Assembly: GCA_026545225.1 (NCBI GenBank) | Contig: CM048846.1 | Span: forward strand, 55,804,270 to 55,868,269 | Source of the DNA: Cornus controversa | Taxonomy: Eukaryota > Streptophyta > Magnoliopsida > Cornales > Cornaceae | Direction of reading: 5' to 3' | DNA: 64,000 nucleotides | Shown here: positions 1 to 10,862 of the stretch, piece by piece | How the letters are laid out: every line of letters begins with the position of its first letter | How positions within the stretch are numbered: the stretch's first letter is position 1 | The notes under the pieces: model-generated | What the model was told of the DNA's origin: nothing | What the model saw: the letters and a program-made list of their open reading frames with translations, nothing else | The model's database searches: none | Made by a program: the position numbers and the translations under genes

Positions 1-208
1 TACAACAGTATTTATAGAACCTAAAAATTCAAACTCAAAATTCTAATGACAGAAATCACTATATAAACCAGATTGTTGTAGTTTATACCCCATATTTAAT
101 CATGCGAAAAAGAGATCATGACAACAGGTTGTTATGAATATCTAAATATCTCCAATCACGTATCATGCTAAAAAACATGGCTTAGAAGCAGGCTCTGATA
201 CAACTAAT

Positions 209-360
209 GTAAACAAATCAGAGTACTACCACTGATATAAACAAATCGGGATACTACCACTGTCCTAAACAAATCAGGTTATTACCACTGTCGTAAACAA
301 ATCAGGATATTAGCACTGATGTAATCAAATCAGGATACTACCATTGATGTAAACAAATCA
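209..360. repeat. 28-bp tandem minisatellite, about 5.4 copies
   Basis: The motif GTAAACAAATCAGGATACTA restarts at 209, 237, 265, 293, 321 and 349, an exact 28-base period with a few substitutions per copy. Copies abut without spacers, so this is a minisatellite and not a CRISPR-like array. Confidence 0.9.
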
Positions 361-737
361 TAATTGTTTCAAGATAATAACCTCCAGCCATGACATTCAA
401 GCTGTGATTGATTTGATTAAGTCCTCCTTCAACACTGTAAATCACCAATGGTCCCACCAACGATGACTCTCACACAATATAGTTGTATGGTGAAGGATGG
501 ATAGGAGTTTCCAGTTTACTATTATTTTTCTATATGCACAATGACAGATGGTTGGTCACATGCTATATATAGATAGGTCAGGGACCCTTATCCATATCAA
601 TCCTTATCAATTTCCTACCATCAAGAAAGTGGATGATATCTCTATCACTTTAGATACACTAATTTAAAATATTTAAATAAGATAGTTATCTGTATTTATC
701 ACCCATATATTTTGACTTAATAAAATATACGTAAGTG

Positions 738-738
<1 letters not shown>

Positions 739-801
<63 letters not shown>
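739..801. repeat. (TA)n microsatellite
   Basis: About 31 uninterrupted TA units. It is likely length-variable between individuals and a common site of assembly error. Confidence 0.95.
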
Positions 802-804
<3 letters not shown>

Positions 805-1810
805 AACAAAGATGATGTGGTATGTGGGTCACTTTAAGTCTCCTAAGGAGACATGCTTACAATTAGAACCTATAAAAGATAGATATATACCTTAATGATT
901 TTGAGAACACCTAAAGCTAGGGTCATTTTTTTAAAAATGGAGTTTTGGCCGACAATTGCTTCAACAGTGGTGGAGTTGAGCTTCGGTTCAATGGAGTTTT
1001 TTTCTTTTTTTTTTGGCCGAGATCATATATAATTACACACACACACACACATATACATACATATAATAGATTGAAAGCCATTTGAATGATCTTAGACTAT
1101 AATGAAGAGGGGTGTATTAGAGATTTGGCAAAAAAATATATTTTTATTAAATTTTATTAAAAAATTCAGGATATATTAGACATTTTACATCTACTTTAAC
1201 GGTGTTAGTGACGAAAATATCACTTGGAGTCTCTACGATAGTTATAAGTAAAATTTGTATCTGTGTGAAATAAATTCAAACCACAAGGGGTGTCACTGTA
1301 ATTTACCCTGCTTCTTTTTATAACTTAAACCATTTATTATAAAAATAAAATAAATAAATAAATAATTAGATACATTTGAAGAGAGAAAAAATTAGAAAAA
1401 ATTGAATATTAGGTGCCACGAGTCCGAATTTCAGAATAGTTACTTTTTGATATATTTGAGGTTAGATTTGCTTCGAGTCCTTCCTTTCCCAACGCTATGC
1501 TGGAGCGAGATAATTTAAAAAAAATTCAAAAACACTCATTTAAGGTAAACTCGATTAGATCACAAATAAACTCAAGCAAATCCCGTGATGAACAAATCAA
1601 TCTCATGCTCATTTCATTTGACTATATATCAATTTCTTTCTGTAAACGAAAAGGAGAGGTCATGGGACAATTGGAGGGAGAGAGAGGGATATTTTTTTAA
1701 ACAAATGATTTAGAGTCGGAATTTGGACTCTATATCACCACTCTTTTAGTAAAGGATAAAGTTATCAAATTAACATTAGAAAGGGCAGAGGTATTCACCC
1801 GTGATTGTGA

Positions 1811-1836
1811 TTATTATTATTATTATTATTATTATT
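1811..1836. repeat. (ATT)n microsatellite
   Basis: About eight to nine ATT units read directly in the sequence. Confidence 0.9.
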
Positions 1837-2483
1837 TACTTGAAAATTATAACTTAATCTACCTTGAACACTTCAAATTAGTCACTCGCTATAACCCTAG
1901 CCCCAATTATGTTTCAATCGGTCACAAAAGGCATGTTAAAAAGTGTTGTCTCCCACTTCATTGTTGTTAAATTTTTTCTATTCTTTGAAATTCAATCATC
2001 AATGTGATTCCAATTTGAAGAAACAATCCAATTTAAGAGAGAGTTTGGACGTCACGGCCCACCATTTCAATCGGGTCGAATGCATCCCATGCGTGAGATA
2101 CATAAGTGGGACCAAACACGACCATGTTCATGTAATCTAGGACTTATCAAAGCCTTCAATCAAGACACTGAGTTTGTTAACGAAGAATCAACTCACCCTC
2201 TAATTACTTTGGACTCACCAATATTTTGTAAATTTCAAATTCACTTAAATATCATTTTTTTATAAGAAATTAAATTCCGAATGCACTTAAAAATCATTTT
2301 TTTCATAAAAAATTATATATATTTCGACAAGAACACGAAATTATCTTGCCTTTAAGTGCAGAAAAGAAGTGTAAAGTGTTGAAATAAGGACCTTGTGCCA
2401 CATTTCCCTTAACAAAATAAAAAGACTTAAATGTCCTTCGTGTAATATAATAAGATAACATTAAAAAAAAAACCAAATGATTG

Positions 2484-2505
2484 TTTGGGATATGCATATC
2501 CCAAA
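2484..2505. repeat. 22-bp perfect palindrome
   Basis: The 22 bases centred on ATGCAT read identically on both strands, with arms TTTGGGATATG. No known regulator site is claimed. Confidence 0.85.
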
Positions 2506-2514
2506 TGACGTGGT

Positions 2515-2612
2515 TTGGGATTACAAGAGATCCACTATACCCATCACTCAACACTCACTCTCTCTCTCTCATATGGGATTACAAGAAACCCACTGCACCC
2601 ATCACTCAAGAC
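2515..2612. repeat. Tandem duplication of about 58 bp next to a (TA)n tract
   Basis: GGGATTACAAGAGATCCACT begins near 2517 and recurs about 58 bases later as GGGATTACAAGAAACCCACT. Both copies run into CCCATCACTCAA. A (TA)n tract at about 2620-2660 follows at once. Confidence 0.75.
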
Positions 2613-2615
2613 ACG

Positions 2616-2665
<50 letters not shown>

Positions 2666-3482
2666 AGTTTAGAACACTTTTATATACCGAACACTTGATC
2701 GGATTATTTTGAATGTCGTGTACCATTACAACACTCCTAAAACTCCCAAGCATCCCTATTATGCCACAATGAATAATTGATATTCTTATTTATTAACTCA
2801 AGTGATAGGAAGTTACTTACCTGCCTACGAAAGTCCCACCATAAAACCGAATTGAGTTAACAATAGAAAAAGAAAGAAAATTGAGCAAAGTAATTGGCAT
2901 GGAAAGGGTGATAAAATGACAATTTTCCCACTAATTAGTTAGGTCCATAGAGATGAGAGTAATTAGATAAAATTGAAAATCCCAAATTTTTGAAAAACAT
3001 AACATTTTTGAAAAATTTTGGAGTGACGGGATTTGGAAAATTTTGGATTTATGGTTAACGCGACTTTATGTGAGCTAATAGAAGACTAAATGGAGAAACT
3101 GGCCGCTACAGAAAAATGGAAAAGACGTGCATCCGGTCCCAAGCCCGTCTACCATTCAAATATTCTAGTTGGCAATGTTTTATAAGTCAATCTTAGTTTA
3201 CAATAATAAATCAGAAAATGTCAAAAACAGATGGAACAAGTAAAGTTGTTGAAAAAAAAAAAAAGAAAGTAAAGTTGTTGCACGAAAATAAAATCACTTC
3301 TGATGTAAAGTTTGTTAGTTGGCATATGTTTCAAAAATAGACCCAAATTCAGACGTTTAAAAAAAAAAAAGTTATTTTTATCTATCTGTGCTACTGTTTG
3401 TAGTGAAATTCTTTTTTAAAAGCCTATATAATGTAAATACCATATTTTTTTTTTTTACAATCACCCAATTATATATATTATT

Positions 3483-3997
3483 GGGTTAATTTAATTTTTG
3501 ACAATTTTTGGGAGCCTAATTACAAATACACCAACTTTCACATAATATAGGATCAAAAAACAACTTTTCAAAAAGTAATTACAAATACGACAATTTATAC
3601 TATTTAGGTCTAAATTGCCCTTAAAACCCTTTACATATCAGTTTACTAAAACTTTTAGTGCACAATGTAATAATTTTACTGCATTTATGTAAAACTTTAA
3701 CTGCATGATGTTATAATTTTACTGCACAAAACATTAAACAGTATAATTTACTAAAACTTTTAATGCACAATGTAATAGTTTTATTGCATTTCTGTAATAT
3801 TTTAATTGCATGATGTTATAATTTTACTGCACAAAATATTACTGCAGATGAGTTATTTGGTCCTGTATACTAAAGAACAGTAAAAAGTGTCAAACACATA
3901 AATTCTTTTGTATAAATTACTTTTTGAGTCAATACTATTTAAAATTTGACATATTTATAATTAGGGCACAAAAAATTATCAAAAATTAAATTAACCC
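3483..3997. mobile_element. MITE-like element with about 50-bp inverted ends
   Basis: The left end GGGTTAATTTAATTTTTGAC and the reverse complement of the right end, GGGTTAATTTAATTTTTGAT, match, and the similarity continues inward for roughly 50-60 bases. The 515-bp interior has no coding capacity. It contains a direct duplication of about 105 bp (from 3642 and from 3747) built around TTTACTAAAACTTTTA and ending near TTTTACTGCACAAAA. The flanks are AT-rich and I could not settle a target duplication, so the superfamily is open. Confidence 0.7.
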
Positions 3998-4171
3998 AAA
4001 ATATTGTGCAACAATAGCTAACATGATTCTGATTCGGAGTAAATCACAAGAAGAAAAAAAAAATTACTTTTGCGTCAAAAGTGGTGGTCAGACCCTAAGT
4101 TGGACTTGGAAAAGTTATGGGAATATGGGCCAGTGTATATAAAACAACGATTGGCCCCAAAATTCGGATAG

Positions 4172-4234
4172 AAATCGTCTCTAATTAGGCTGCGCCCATT
4201 TCCTCTCCATTTGCTTCAAAACGCTGTAGTTTTG
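4172..4234 (+). repeat. Left terminal inverted repeat of the MULE
   Basis: It starts AAATCGTCTC and contains GGCTGCGCCCATTTCCTCTC. Aligned by eye with the reverse complement of 10491-10553 it matches over about 63 bases with two mismatches. Confidence 0.95.
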
Positions 4235-5265
4235 GTGGATGATAAAAAGAAGCTGTAACTTAAGCATGGTAAATACAGATGATGTATTTAAACATTTATA
4301 TAGTATAACTTTGAAAGCAATTACCGAAAATACCGCAGAGATTAAATATTACAAATGTGCATTAAATGTGCCCACCTACCACTTACCCGGATGGGACACA
4401 TGAAATGACCGAATTGTTCAAAAATCTCCCCCCAAAATTTACTAAAAGATGCAAAACTCCTCATAATCTGAAAGACCAACCATTGTCATCTCCTTCAAAT
4501 TTTGTAAAAAATGTATTAGAAGCCGTTTCTCTCTCTTTAGATTCTCTCTCTGTGAATGCATTCCAACTTGAACTTCAAATTAATTTTGTTAGTTCACTTT
4601 CTTTCTCTTTACTTTCTCTCTTTATGAATGCATTTATGAATTTTCATTTACTGATATGCATTTATTTAGTTTGTTTCCATTATGGTGTACTATTGAATGT
4701 ATTTGACAGGTTCATTTATGTTAAAATTTGTTTTTGAACAAAACAGACAATATTTCCTTTTATTTGTATTCTCCACTAACGTTACAGATACATTAAATTT
4801 TGAAATTTTGTATTGTATAAATTTAGTCTTATTCATGTATTATTTACTCATTAATTGACACTTAAAACTGTCCGAAAAAAAAATTAAAATTAATTACTAT
4901 GTTAGAACTAAGTCAGTTATTGACACCAGGTGTGAGAAAATTGGGAAATTTATGTTACTTAAATGGGATGTTTTAACTAACTCAGTCATTTACATTCAAT
5001 GATATAATTCGGGATTTTCCTTTACTCAGTCATTGACACTGAAAATGTGAAATTGGGAATTTTAGTGAGATAAAATGGGATGTTACCTTTACTTCAGCGA
5101 GTAATCTTACTGTACATTATTGTTTTATTCAGTTAGTCATTCAATAATAATCAAGCCTAAGTTATCCATTATAAACCCTGTACATTGCATATAAATTGAT
5201 TAATATTTACAAATGAACTCGACCATTGTGATTTTATTGGTTGATGACCCAGGCTTGTTACTTAA
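4235..5265 (+). other. MULE left subterminal region and presumed transposase 5' region
   Basis: About 1 kb between the left inverted repeat and the transposase start. It is AT- and CT-rich. An open frame at 4366-4737 has no recognisable domain and is rich in Leu, Ser and Phe from CT-rich DNA, so I take it as chance. The region presumably holds the transposase promoter and leader, but no single box can be assigned with confidence. Confidence 0.5.
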
Positions 5266-5274
5266 TTGTATGAG

Positions 5275-6948
5275 ATGGAAGCTAATATAATTAATGTCGA
5301 AGACATACTATCGCCAGTTGTCGAGAGCCAACAAATTGAATTTAAACCAAGGACAAATATGTGTTTTGAATCTGAGGCAGATGCGTATGATTTTTATAAT
5401 GCATACGGGGGTAGAGTCCGATTCAATATCCGAAGGGAGTATGAAAACAAAAGAAAAGTTGACAGTAAAATTACATCTAGATTGTTTGCCTGTGCCAAGG
5501 AAGGTAAGAGGGGGAAGGACAAAAGGGACAAATTTACAAAGACTCCCAGGGCAGAAACACGAACTGGCTGCGGTGCGCGCATAGTCATTCATTACAAGAG
5601 CAATTCTGAGAAGTATATTGTTTCTGATTTTGTAGAGGCTCACAACCATCCCTTGATAACTGAAGAATGCACCCACATGATGCGGTCATAGTGAAAAATT
5701 ACGGCTAGCCAGGCTATTGATATGGAGTTCGCTACCGATTCAGGAGTCGCTGTTCTCAATGCTTTTGAGCTAATGGGAATGTAAGCTGGTGGGAGACCAT
5801 CAGTAGGGTATACTAAGCTTGATGTGCAAAATTATATAAGGACCTGAAGACAAAGCGAGCTTGAATTTGGAGATAAGGCTTGACTGTTGAATTATTTTCA
5901 GACCAAGTGTTGTGAAGATCCGTCATTCTTGTACGCAGTTCAATTGGATAACGAAACAATGATCATGAATATATTCTGGGCAGACCCGAGAATGATAATT
6001 GATTATGGGCATTTTGGAGATGTTGTAACATTCGACACAACGTACAAACTAACCCATGGCAACCGGCCTTTTGCCTTGTTCGTTAGTCTGAACCATCATC
6101 GGGAGACTGCACTATTTGGAGCAGCTCTGATGTACGATGAGACAGTAGAATCATTTGCGTGGTTGTTTGACAGCTTCTTGAAAACAATGGGATGTCCAGC
6201 CCCTAAGACAATCCTTACTGACCAGGACGCTGCAATGGCTAAGGCGCTAAAGCATGTCATGCCCAATACTGCTCATCATCTTTGTACGTGGCACTTAATG
6301 CAAAACGCACAAAAGCATCTTGGCCATGTGTGTAAAAAGGAAGGAGACATTAAAAGTGTTAGATCCACATTAATGTTCTACATTGAGGAACAGGAAGAAT
6401 TTTTGGACAAATGGAAAGAAATGGAACAAAAGTTTAATGTTGTTGGTAACAAATGGTTGTCCAACTTGTTTGATTTGAGACATAGATGGGTCAGGTCATA
6501 CGTTAAACAATCTTGGACGGCGGGGATACGTACAACGCAATTGAGTGAAAGCATAAATACTAGTTTGAAGGCTTACGTAACCAAACAACTCACACTTCCA
6601 GCATTCTTCAAGCACTTTGATAGGCTATTGTACGACAAGCGTTACAAGGAAACTCAAGCTGAGTATGCTTTGCTCAACAAATTACCTATAATTTTAACAC
6701 CTTGTGACATGTTAGTTCAAGTAGGAGACACGTACATAAAGAGGGTATTTTAGATGTTCCAAGAGGAATTCTTAGTAGCTTGTGTCAGCACAAATATAAA
6801 AAGTAAAAAAATGAACAATAATGGTCTGCTTGTTTATGTAGTAGTCCGGAATGGGGAAAATAATGAGCGTTATGTAACAAAGTCAGAGGACAACCAATTA
6901 AGTTGTTCTTGTGGAACTACAAAATTAAGTCAGAGGACAACCAGTTAA
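5275..6948 (+). pseudogene. FAR1-type MULE transposase, broken by nonsense codons
   Basis: One reading frame (frame 1) spans the whole region. The first part (to 5691) is a FAR1 DNA-binding domain with the Cys/His pattern LFACAKEG, TGCGAR and EAHNHPL. The second part (5887-6753) is the MULE/FHY3-FAR1 transposase domain, with candidate catalytic Asp in VVTFDTTY, Asp in ILTDQDAAM, the HHLCTWHL Cys-His motif and TQLSESIN. The last part (6754-6948) begins a SWIM zinc finger (LSCSC) and then loses it. In-frame stops are TAG at 5689, TGA at 5692, TAA after LMGM, TGA twice before 5887, and TAG at 6751. Each differs from a sense codon by a C-to-T or G-to-A change. The first usable ATG is 5275. The protein would bind the element ends and catalyse transposition. 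This copy cannot make it. Confidence 0.92.
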
Positions 6949-6990
6949 TATATAAATATGGTTAGATTAATTTAAAAATTGGCCTCCACC
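6875..6990. other. Central junction of the MULE, likely internal deletion point
   Basis: The transposase stops just inside its SWIM motif, and the converging accessory frame runs out of coding-like sequence at about 6975. A short duplicated piece, AAGTCAGAGGACAACCA, occurs at 6881 and again near 6928. GAACTACAAAATT occurs three times (near 6914, 6928 and 7000 by eye). Such short repeats are typical of deletion and repair scars. Confidence 0.6.
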
Positions 6991-9342
6991 TTCTAGGTGA
7001 ACTACAAAATTTTCATTACCTCTTTTTGTGGTGGCGGGTGAATTTGTTGGTATTTCAATGACAACGTCTTCTAGCTTCTCACGTTCCCCCTTGGTAAAAA
7101 TTTTCTTTTGTAGTGCACTTAGAGGACGATCCTCATCAAATGTCTAAACACGTTCAACAGAGAGTTCTCAATGATGTGTGCCCTCAGATGTTTTATCGAC
7201 ATTGTCGAACTCACCTCTTTCAGGACTTTCAGTCATGGATTTCCTATGAGTAGTGGGTTCCCTCTCAGGTGTCTCATCAATAGTAGCACGAGTGTTGGAG
7301 GATTCCTTCTGAACTCCCCTATCACCACTACACTGTCCGAAAACACTTGCTTGTTTTTGCCTTTTTCGCGTTACGAAATACTCTTCCAAATAATCCATCC
7401 TTTTCTGCATTGATCTCAACTTTCACTGCACATCCATCAAAAGACTGGTCAGTGCAACAAAATTACAAGAAAACATCAATATATATACATAAAGTAATCA
7501 ATATAATTATATTTACCTCCATCTTAAAATCAGAATAGCTATCATATTCTGATTCGGATGTTGATGACTATGGGCGAGTAGATGAGGACAAACCACACTT
7601 TCCAGGCCTAGTATGTGATGGACCTGCATTGTCAGAGGTGGCAGATGGTGTACGAGGAATATCGATTAACTGTTGCAATTACAAATGTTATATTCTTATA
7701 GATAGATATACATCAAGTTTTAAATAACTATTTAACATCGTATTAAATTAATTACCTGACCAATTCCAAAGCCTCCCATCTCCTTCTCCCAAGTGATTCG
7801 TTTCCGAACAAGGTCAGTAGTCCAAAAACCTAATGAAAACTGATCCCCATTCGGATACTCAGGGTATCCCACGTCACATTTCATCATATATAAAATCTGT
7901 TAAAAAGTCGAAAAAAAAAAAATTTAAAGTTTCAAATGAGTCCGGAACAATATTTAACCATTGACCTAGAACTGTATACCTGCAAATAAATCAAACAACC
8001 ACCGTACATTTGTTTAACTTCTCCAGGTTTCACATCTTTCATTGCATTAGCCAAACAATCCCTAACATAGACAGACCAGTTGTAACTGCGAATTTTAGCT
8101 ACATCATTGACAGCACTCAACAAGCTTTGATGGCACTTATAACAACCATTTGGAGCAATTCCAGCACCGCAAGTAAAGAGGACAAACGCTCTCTTCCATT
8201 CATCGCCAGCATTCAGCTGTTTGACCTTGACAGACAAGTCCTTAACATGCATTGCGTTGGACTGCAGATATCCACCTTTGCATATCCACTCATCCTCCAA
8301 GTGTCGTGTTTTCGAGACATTAGCAACGCCCTTGGGTAAGCCTAGGATGGTGTGAATATCATGTGCATTTAATGATATATGCATATTCTGACCAAGTCTA
8401 ATTATAGAGGACTCCCAGTCAAATTTTGATATTAGATACTGGCATAAGTCTTCATCCAAGTGGTCACATTTCAGTTTCAACAGATTGCCGAAACCAATCT
8501 CCTCCACATTTTTTTTCTTCTCAGAATCTAAATTTTTAAGAACATGAACCAACAAGGGGTAAGAGCATCTGTGCCAACCACCCGACTTTCGGATGAGGTG
8601 TTGGGTTAATTTCTGAACAATATATGAACATAACTTAATTATTAAAATGGACATGGTCAGTAGGGAAATATATTAATTTTAATTCATCATGACTAGTATA
8701 TGTAATCAAATTAACAAATTAAAAAATTACATTACCTTCTTTTTCCGAACTATCTTTCGTTTTGGTTGTGTCTTCCTGAACTCCTCTATATCCTTTTGAT
8801 ATACAGCCTCATATTGAGACTTCTCGTCATCACCAAGGGACCTCCACCGGGCAGTGGCTTCACTATAGATTGAACTAAGTTCCTTATGGGTCATTTTTTT
8901 CATCCTGTTATGCTCTACTCTGTATTTCTTCACAAATTCAGACCTGATATCATATAAAAATTAACAATATGCAGTTGGTAAAATATAATTTATATGAACA
9001 TAACAGCAAAATATATTGGATATAACAGATAAATTTTTCAAACACTTAGTACGAAATAGATTTGCAATAGGAATAAGAGAAACATAGTGTATACCTGAAT
9101 CTTATGTATGGATTTGCTGGCCCTTTGGCCCCTTTCTCAGACACATCATGTACATTAGCCACAGAACTGTCTCTATCGTCACTCATTGAAGCATCTAGTT
9201 CCTCCTTAGAACTAGTAGAAGCTGATGGAAAATCACCAGTTGGTTCAGGAATGTAATCCGAATCACTTTCTGTTTCATTGCTGTTATAATCAGTTGTTCT
9301 TCCCTTTACGGTGCTTCTCGCGATAAATTTGACCCTCGTCAT
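6975..9342 (-). pseudogene. MULE accessory gene: acidic N-terminus, HMG box, plant-mobile/ULP-like domain
   Basis: I traced six minus-strand exons with GT-AG borders and matching phases: 9095-9342, 8736-8943, 7980-8612, 7756-7896, 7517-7669, and about 6975-7425. Exon 1 starts at ATG 9342 and is Ser/Asp/Glu-rich. The exon 1/2 join puts NPYIRFR before SEFVKKYRVEHNR, making an HMG box with the core WRSLGDDEKSQYEAVY. Exon 3 (SGGWHRCSYPLLVHVLKN, then HDIHTILGLPKGV) resembles the plant-mobile/DUF1985-type region found in front of Ulp1 protease domains in ULP-like genes carried by MULEs. Exons 1-4 are open. Exon 5 has TAG at 7568-7570, and exon 6 opens with TGA and carries more stops. A basic stretch (VTRKRQKQ) lies in exon 6. 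No Ulp1 catalytic domain is left, and the gene ends at the central deletion. The function is unknown. DNA binding through the HMG box is an inference. Confidence 0.8.
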
Positions 9343-10490
9343 TTTGAGTATTATTTTTGTCTACAAATCATGGTTGAAAAACCTGTGGTAACAATTTTTG
9401 GCTTTAGCATATACAATATACAATTCAAGTACACCATCATAGTGACTGACCACAATGTTGTTAATTACCCATGTGAAGTTTAAACAAAGAGTAATTAAAG
9501 AATAAACTTATATATGTCCTCATGGAACTGCTTATCAAAAGGATTAGTTACACACTTGTTGCTTTTGTTTGGGCAGTATGATACATTTTATATTATCACA
9601 TTTTATAGAACAATCCCTCAATATTAAACCATATATATCATCCTATTTTATTTCAACAATCCATCAATTCAAACACTTTCATTATACAAAAGAATCTATT
9701 AAAACTTATTTAATCACATTAAAACACGTGCACAATATGCAATTTCAATTATTACTTTGACCACCAATCCGGGCCAAAATAACTAGGTTTAGCTACATAA
9801 CACGTGAAAAATTTGACTCAAGCATAGCATTAAAATTGAAACAAATACCTGTGGTTTTGCAATGATAGGTTGAGCAAGGGAAGACCACCACGCCGGAAGC
9901 GAACAGGAGCTCAGAGACAGAGATTGAGAAGAAAATTGAAGAGCAAACTCCATTACACACACAGAAAACCTATGGTAAGGCTCCATAACACACATGTAAA
10001 CTTACATTAAAAACGAAATTAATACCTCTACCACCACGACGGAACCGAACAGGAGCCCGGAGATAGCGATTGAGAAGAGGAAGGATGCAGCGTTGAGAAA
10101 GGGAACACCACAGAGACCACCACGATTCGACTACCACCACGTCGACGAAGACCACCACAGTTCGAATAGCACCACGCCGGAAGCGAACAGGAACAGAGAT
10201 TGAGAATAATTTCAAAACAGATATTCTATTCAACTCTGTGTATAGGTTTGTATCGTTTTTGTGAGGGAAGGAAACCAGAGAAGAAAAGGTAGAGTTGGAT
10301 ACAGAGGGGCATTTTTGTACTTTCAATGTTAATATATTGTATAAGTATATGTTAATATTTGGTATTCAGAGCAACAAATACGTATAGGTAAATATTTTTT
10401 ACCTTACATGGATACTTGTCAACATCCAATTTCACAATATATGTGTATCAATTACAACCGCAAGATCATTTTTTAAACCAATTTTTAATG
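9343..10490 (-). promoter_or_regulatory. Upstream region of the MULE accessory gene with three related GC-rich blocks
   Basis: Three related blocks lie at 9883-9930, 10029-10080 and 10168-10207. Each contains ACCACCACGCCGGAAGCGAA or a close variant, followed by CAGGAG and a GAGATTGAGAA-like end. They are far more GC-rich than their surroundings and lie upstream (minus sense) of the accessory ATG. They could be leader, promoter or captured sequence. An open minus-strand frame at 9970-10326 covers two of them but has no known domain. Confidence 0.5.
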
Positions 10491-10553
10491 CAAAACTACA
10501 GCGTTTTGAGGCAAATGGAGAGGAAATGGGCGCAGCCTAATTGGAGACGATTT
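10491..10553 (-). repeat. Right terminal inverted repeat of the MULE
   Basis: Reverse-complement partner of 4172-4234. It reads CAAAACTACAGCGTTTTGAG on the plus strand and ends GAGACGATTT, four bases before the 11-bp target duplication. Confidence 0.95.
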
Positions 10554-10568
10554 ATGTCCCCAAAATTC

Positions 10569-10821
10569 AAGGGATAACTCTCTTTTAAATACAAATACCA
10601 AGAAAGAGATTCCTTATGATAAATTAAAAAATTCTTTAATTTTTTAAAGAAAAATCACGTGATTCAACCAAAATACAACACATGTTTTAAAATTAAAAAA
10701 TTATTAACGCAGAAACCATAAAAGAAATGAAGAGATTTAAATAAATGAGTTCTTCAGGCCCAATTCATCCATTAAAAATTGATGTGCTCATGTGTATATA
10801 TCATAAAAGAGATCTGGAAAG

Positions 10822-10862
<41 letters not shown>

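Larger units (their letters stand above)
1..3482. other. Intergenic DNA, no gene recognised
   Basis: No open reading frame here resembles a known protein. The stretch is AT-rich and holds simple repeats, a 28-bp minisatellite, a short palindrome and a small tandem duplication, listed separately. The longer open frames near 1497-1700 and 1943-2265 have no recognisable motif and no intron-exon structure that I could support. Confidence 0.6.
4166..10557 (+). mobile_element. Two-gene Mutator-like element (MULE), decayed
   Basis: The 6.4-kb element is flanked by an identical 11-bp direct repeat, CCCCAAAATTC, at 4155-4165 and 10558-10568. This fits the 8-11 bp duplications made by Mutator-family transposases. 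Long inverted ends lie at 4172-4234 and 10491-10553. Inside are a plus-strand FAR1/MULE transposase (5275-6948) and a convergent minus-strand multi-exon accessory gene (6975-9342). This is the layout of maize MuDR (mudrA and mudrB convergent), but with a different accessory protein. The two genes meet at about 6950-6990, where both coding sequences stop short, which suggests one internal deletion. The coding frames carry several nonsense codons, so the copy cannot be autonomous, though its ends look intact enough to be mobilised by a relative. Confidence 0.93.

Noticed and set aside
209-360. Regular repeats at first glance like a CRISPR array
   Set aside because: Units abut with no unique spacers, there are no cas genes, and the genome is a plant.
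2481-2753. Open frames on both strands with long Ile-Tyr runs
   Set aside because: They are translations of a (TA)n tract. No codon bias, start context or homologue.
5308-5676. Minus-strand frame of 122 residues
   Set aside because: Antisense shadow of the FAR1 domain of the MULE transposase.
8010-8339. Plus-strand frame of 109 residues
   Set aside because: Antisense shadow of exon 3 of the MULE accessory gene.
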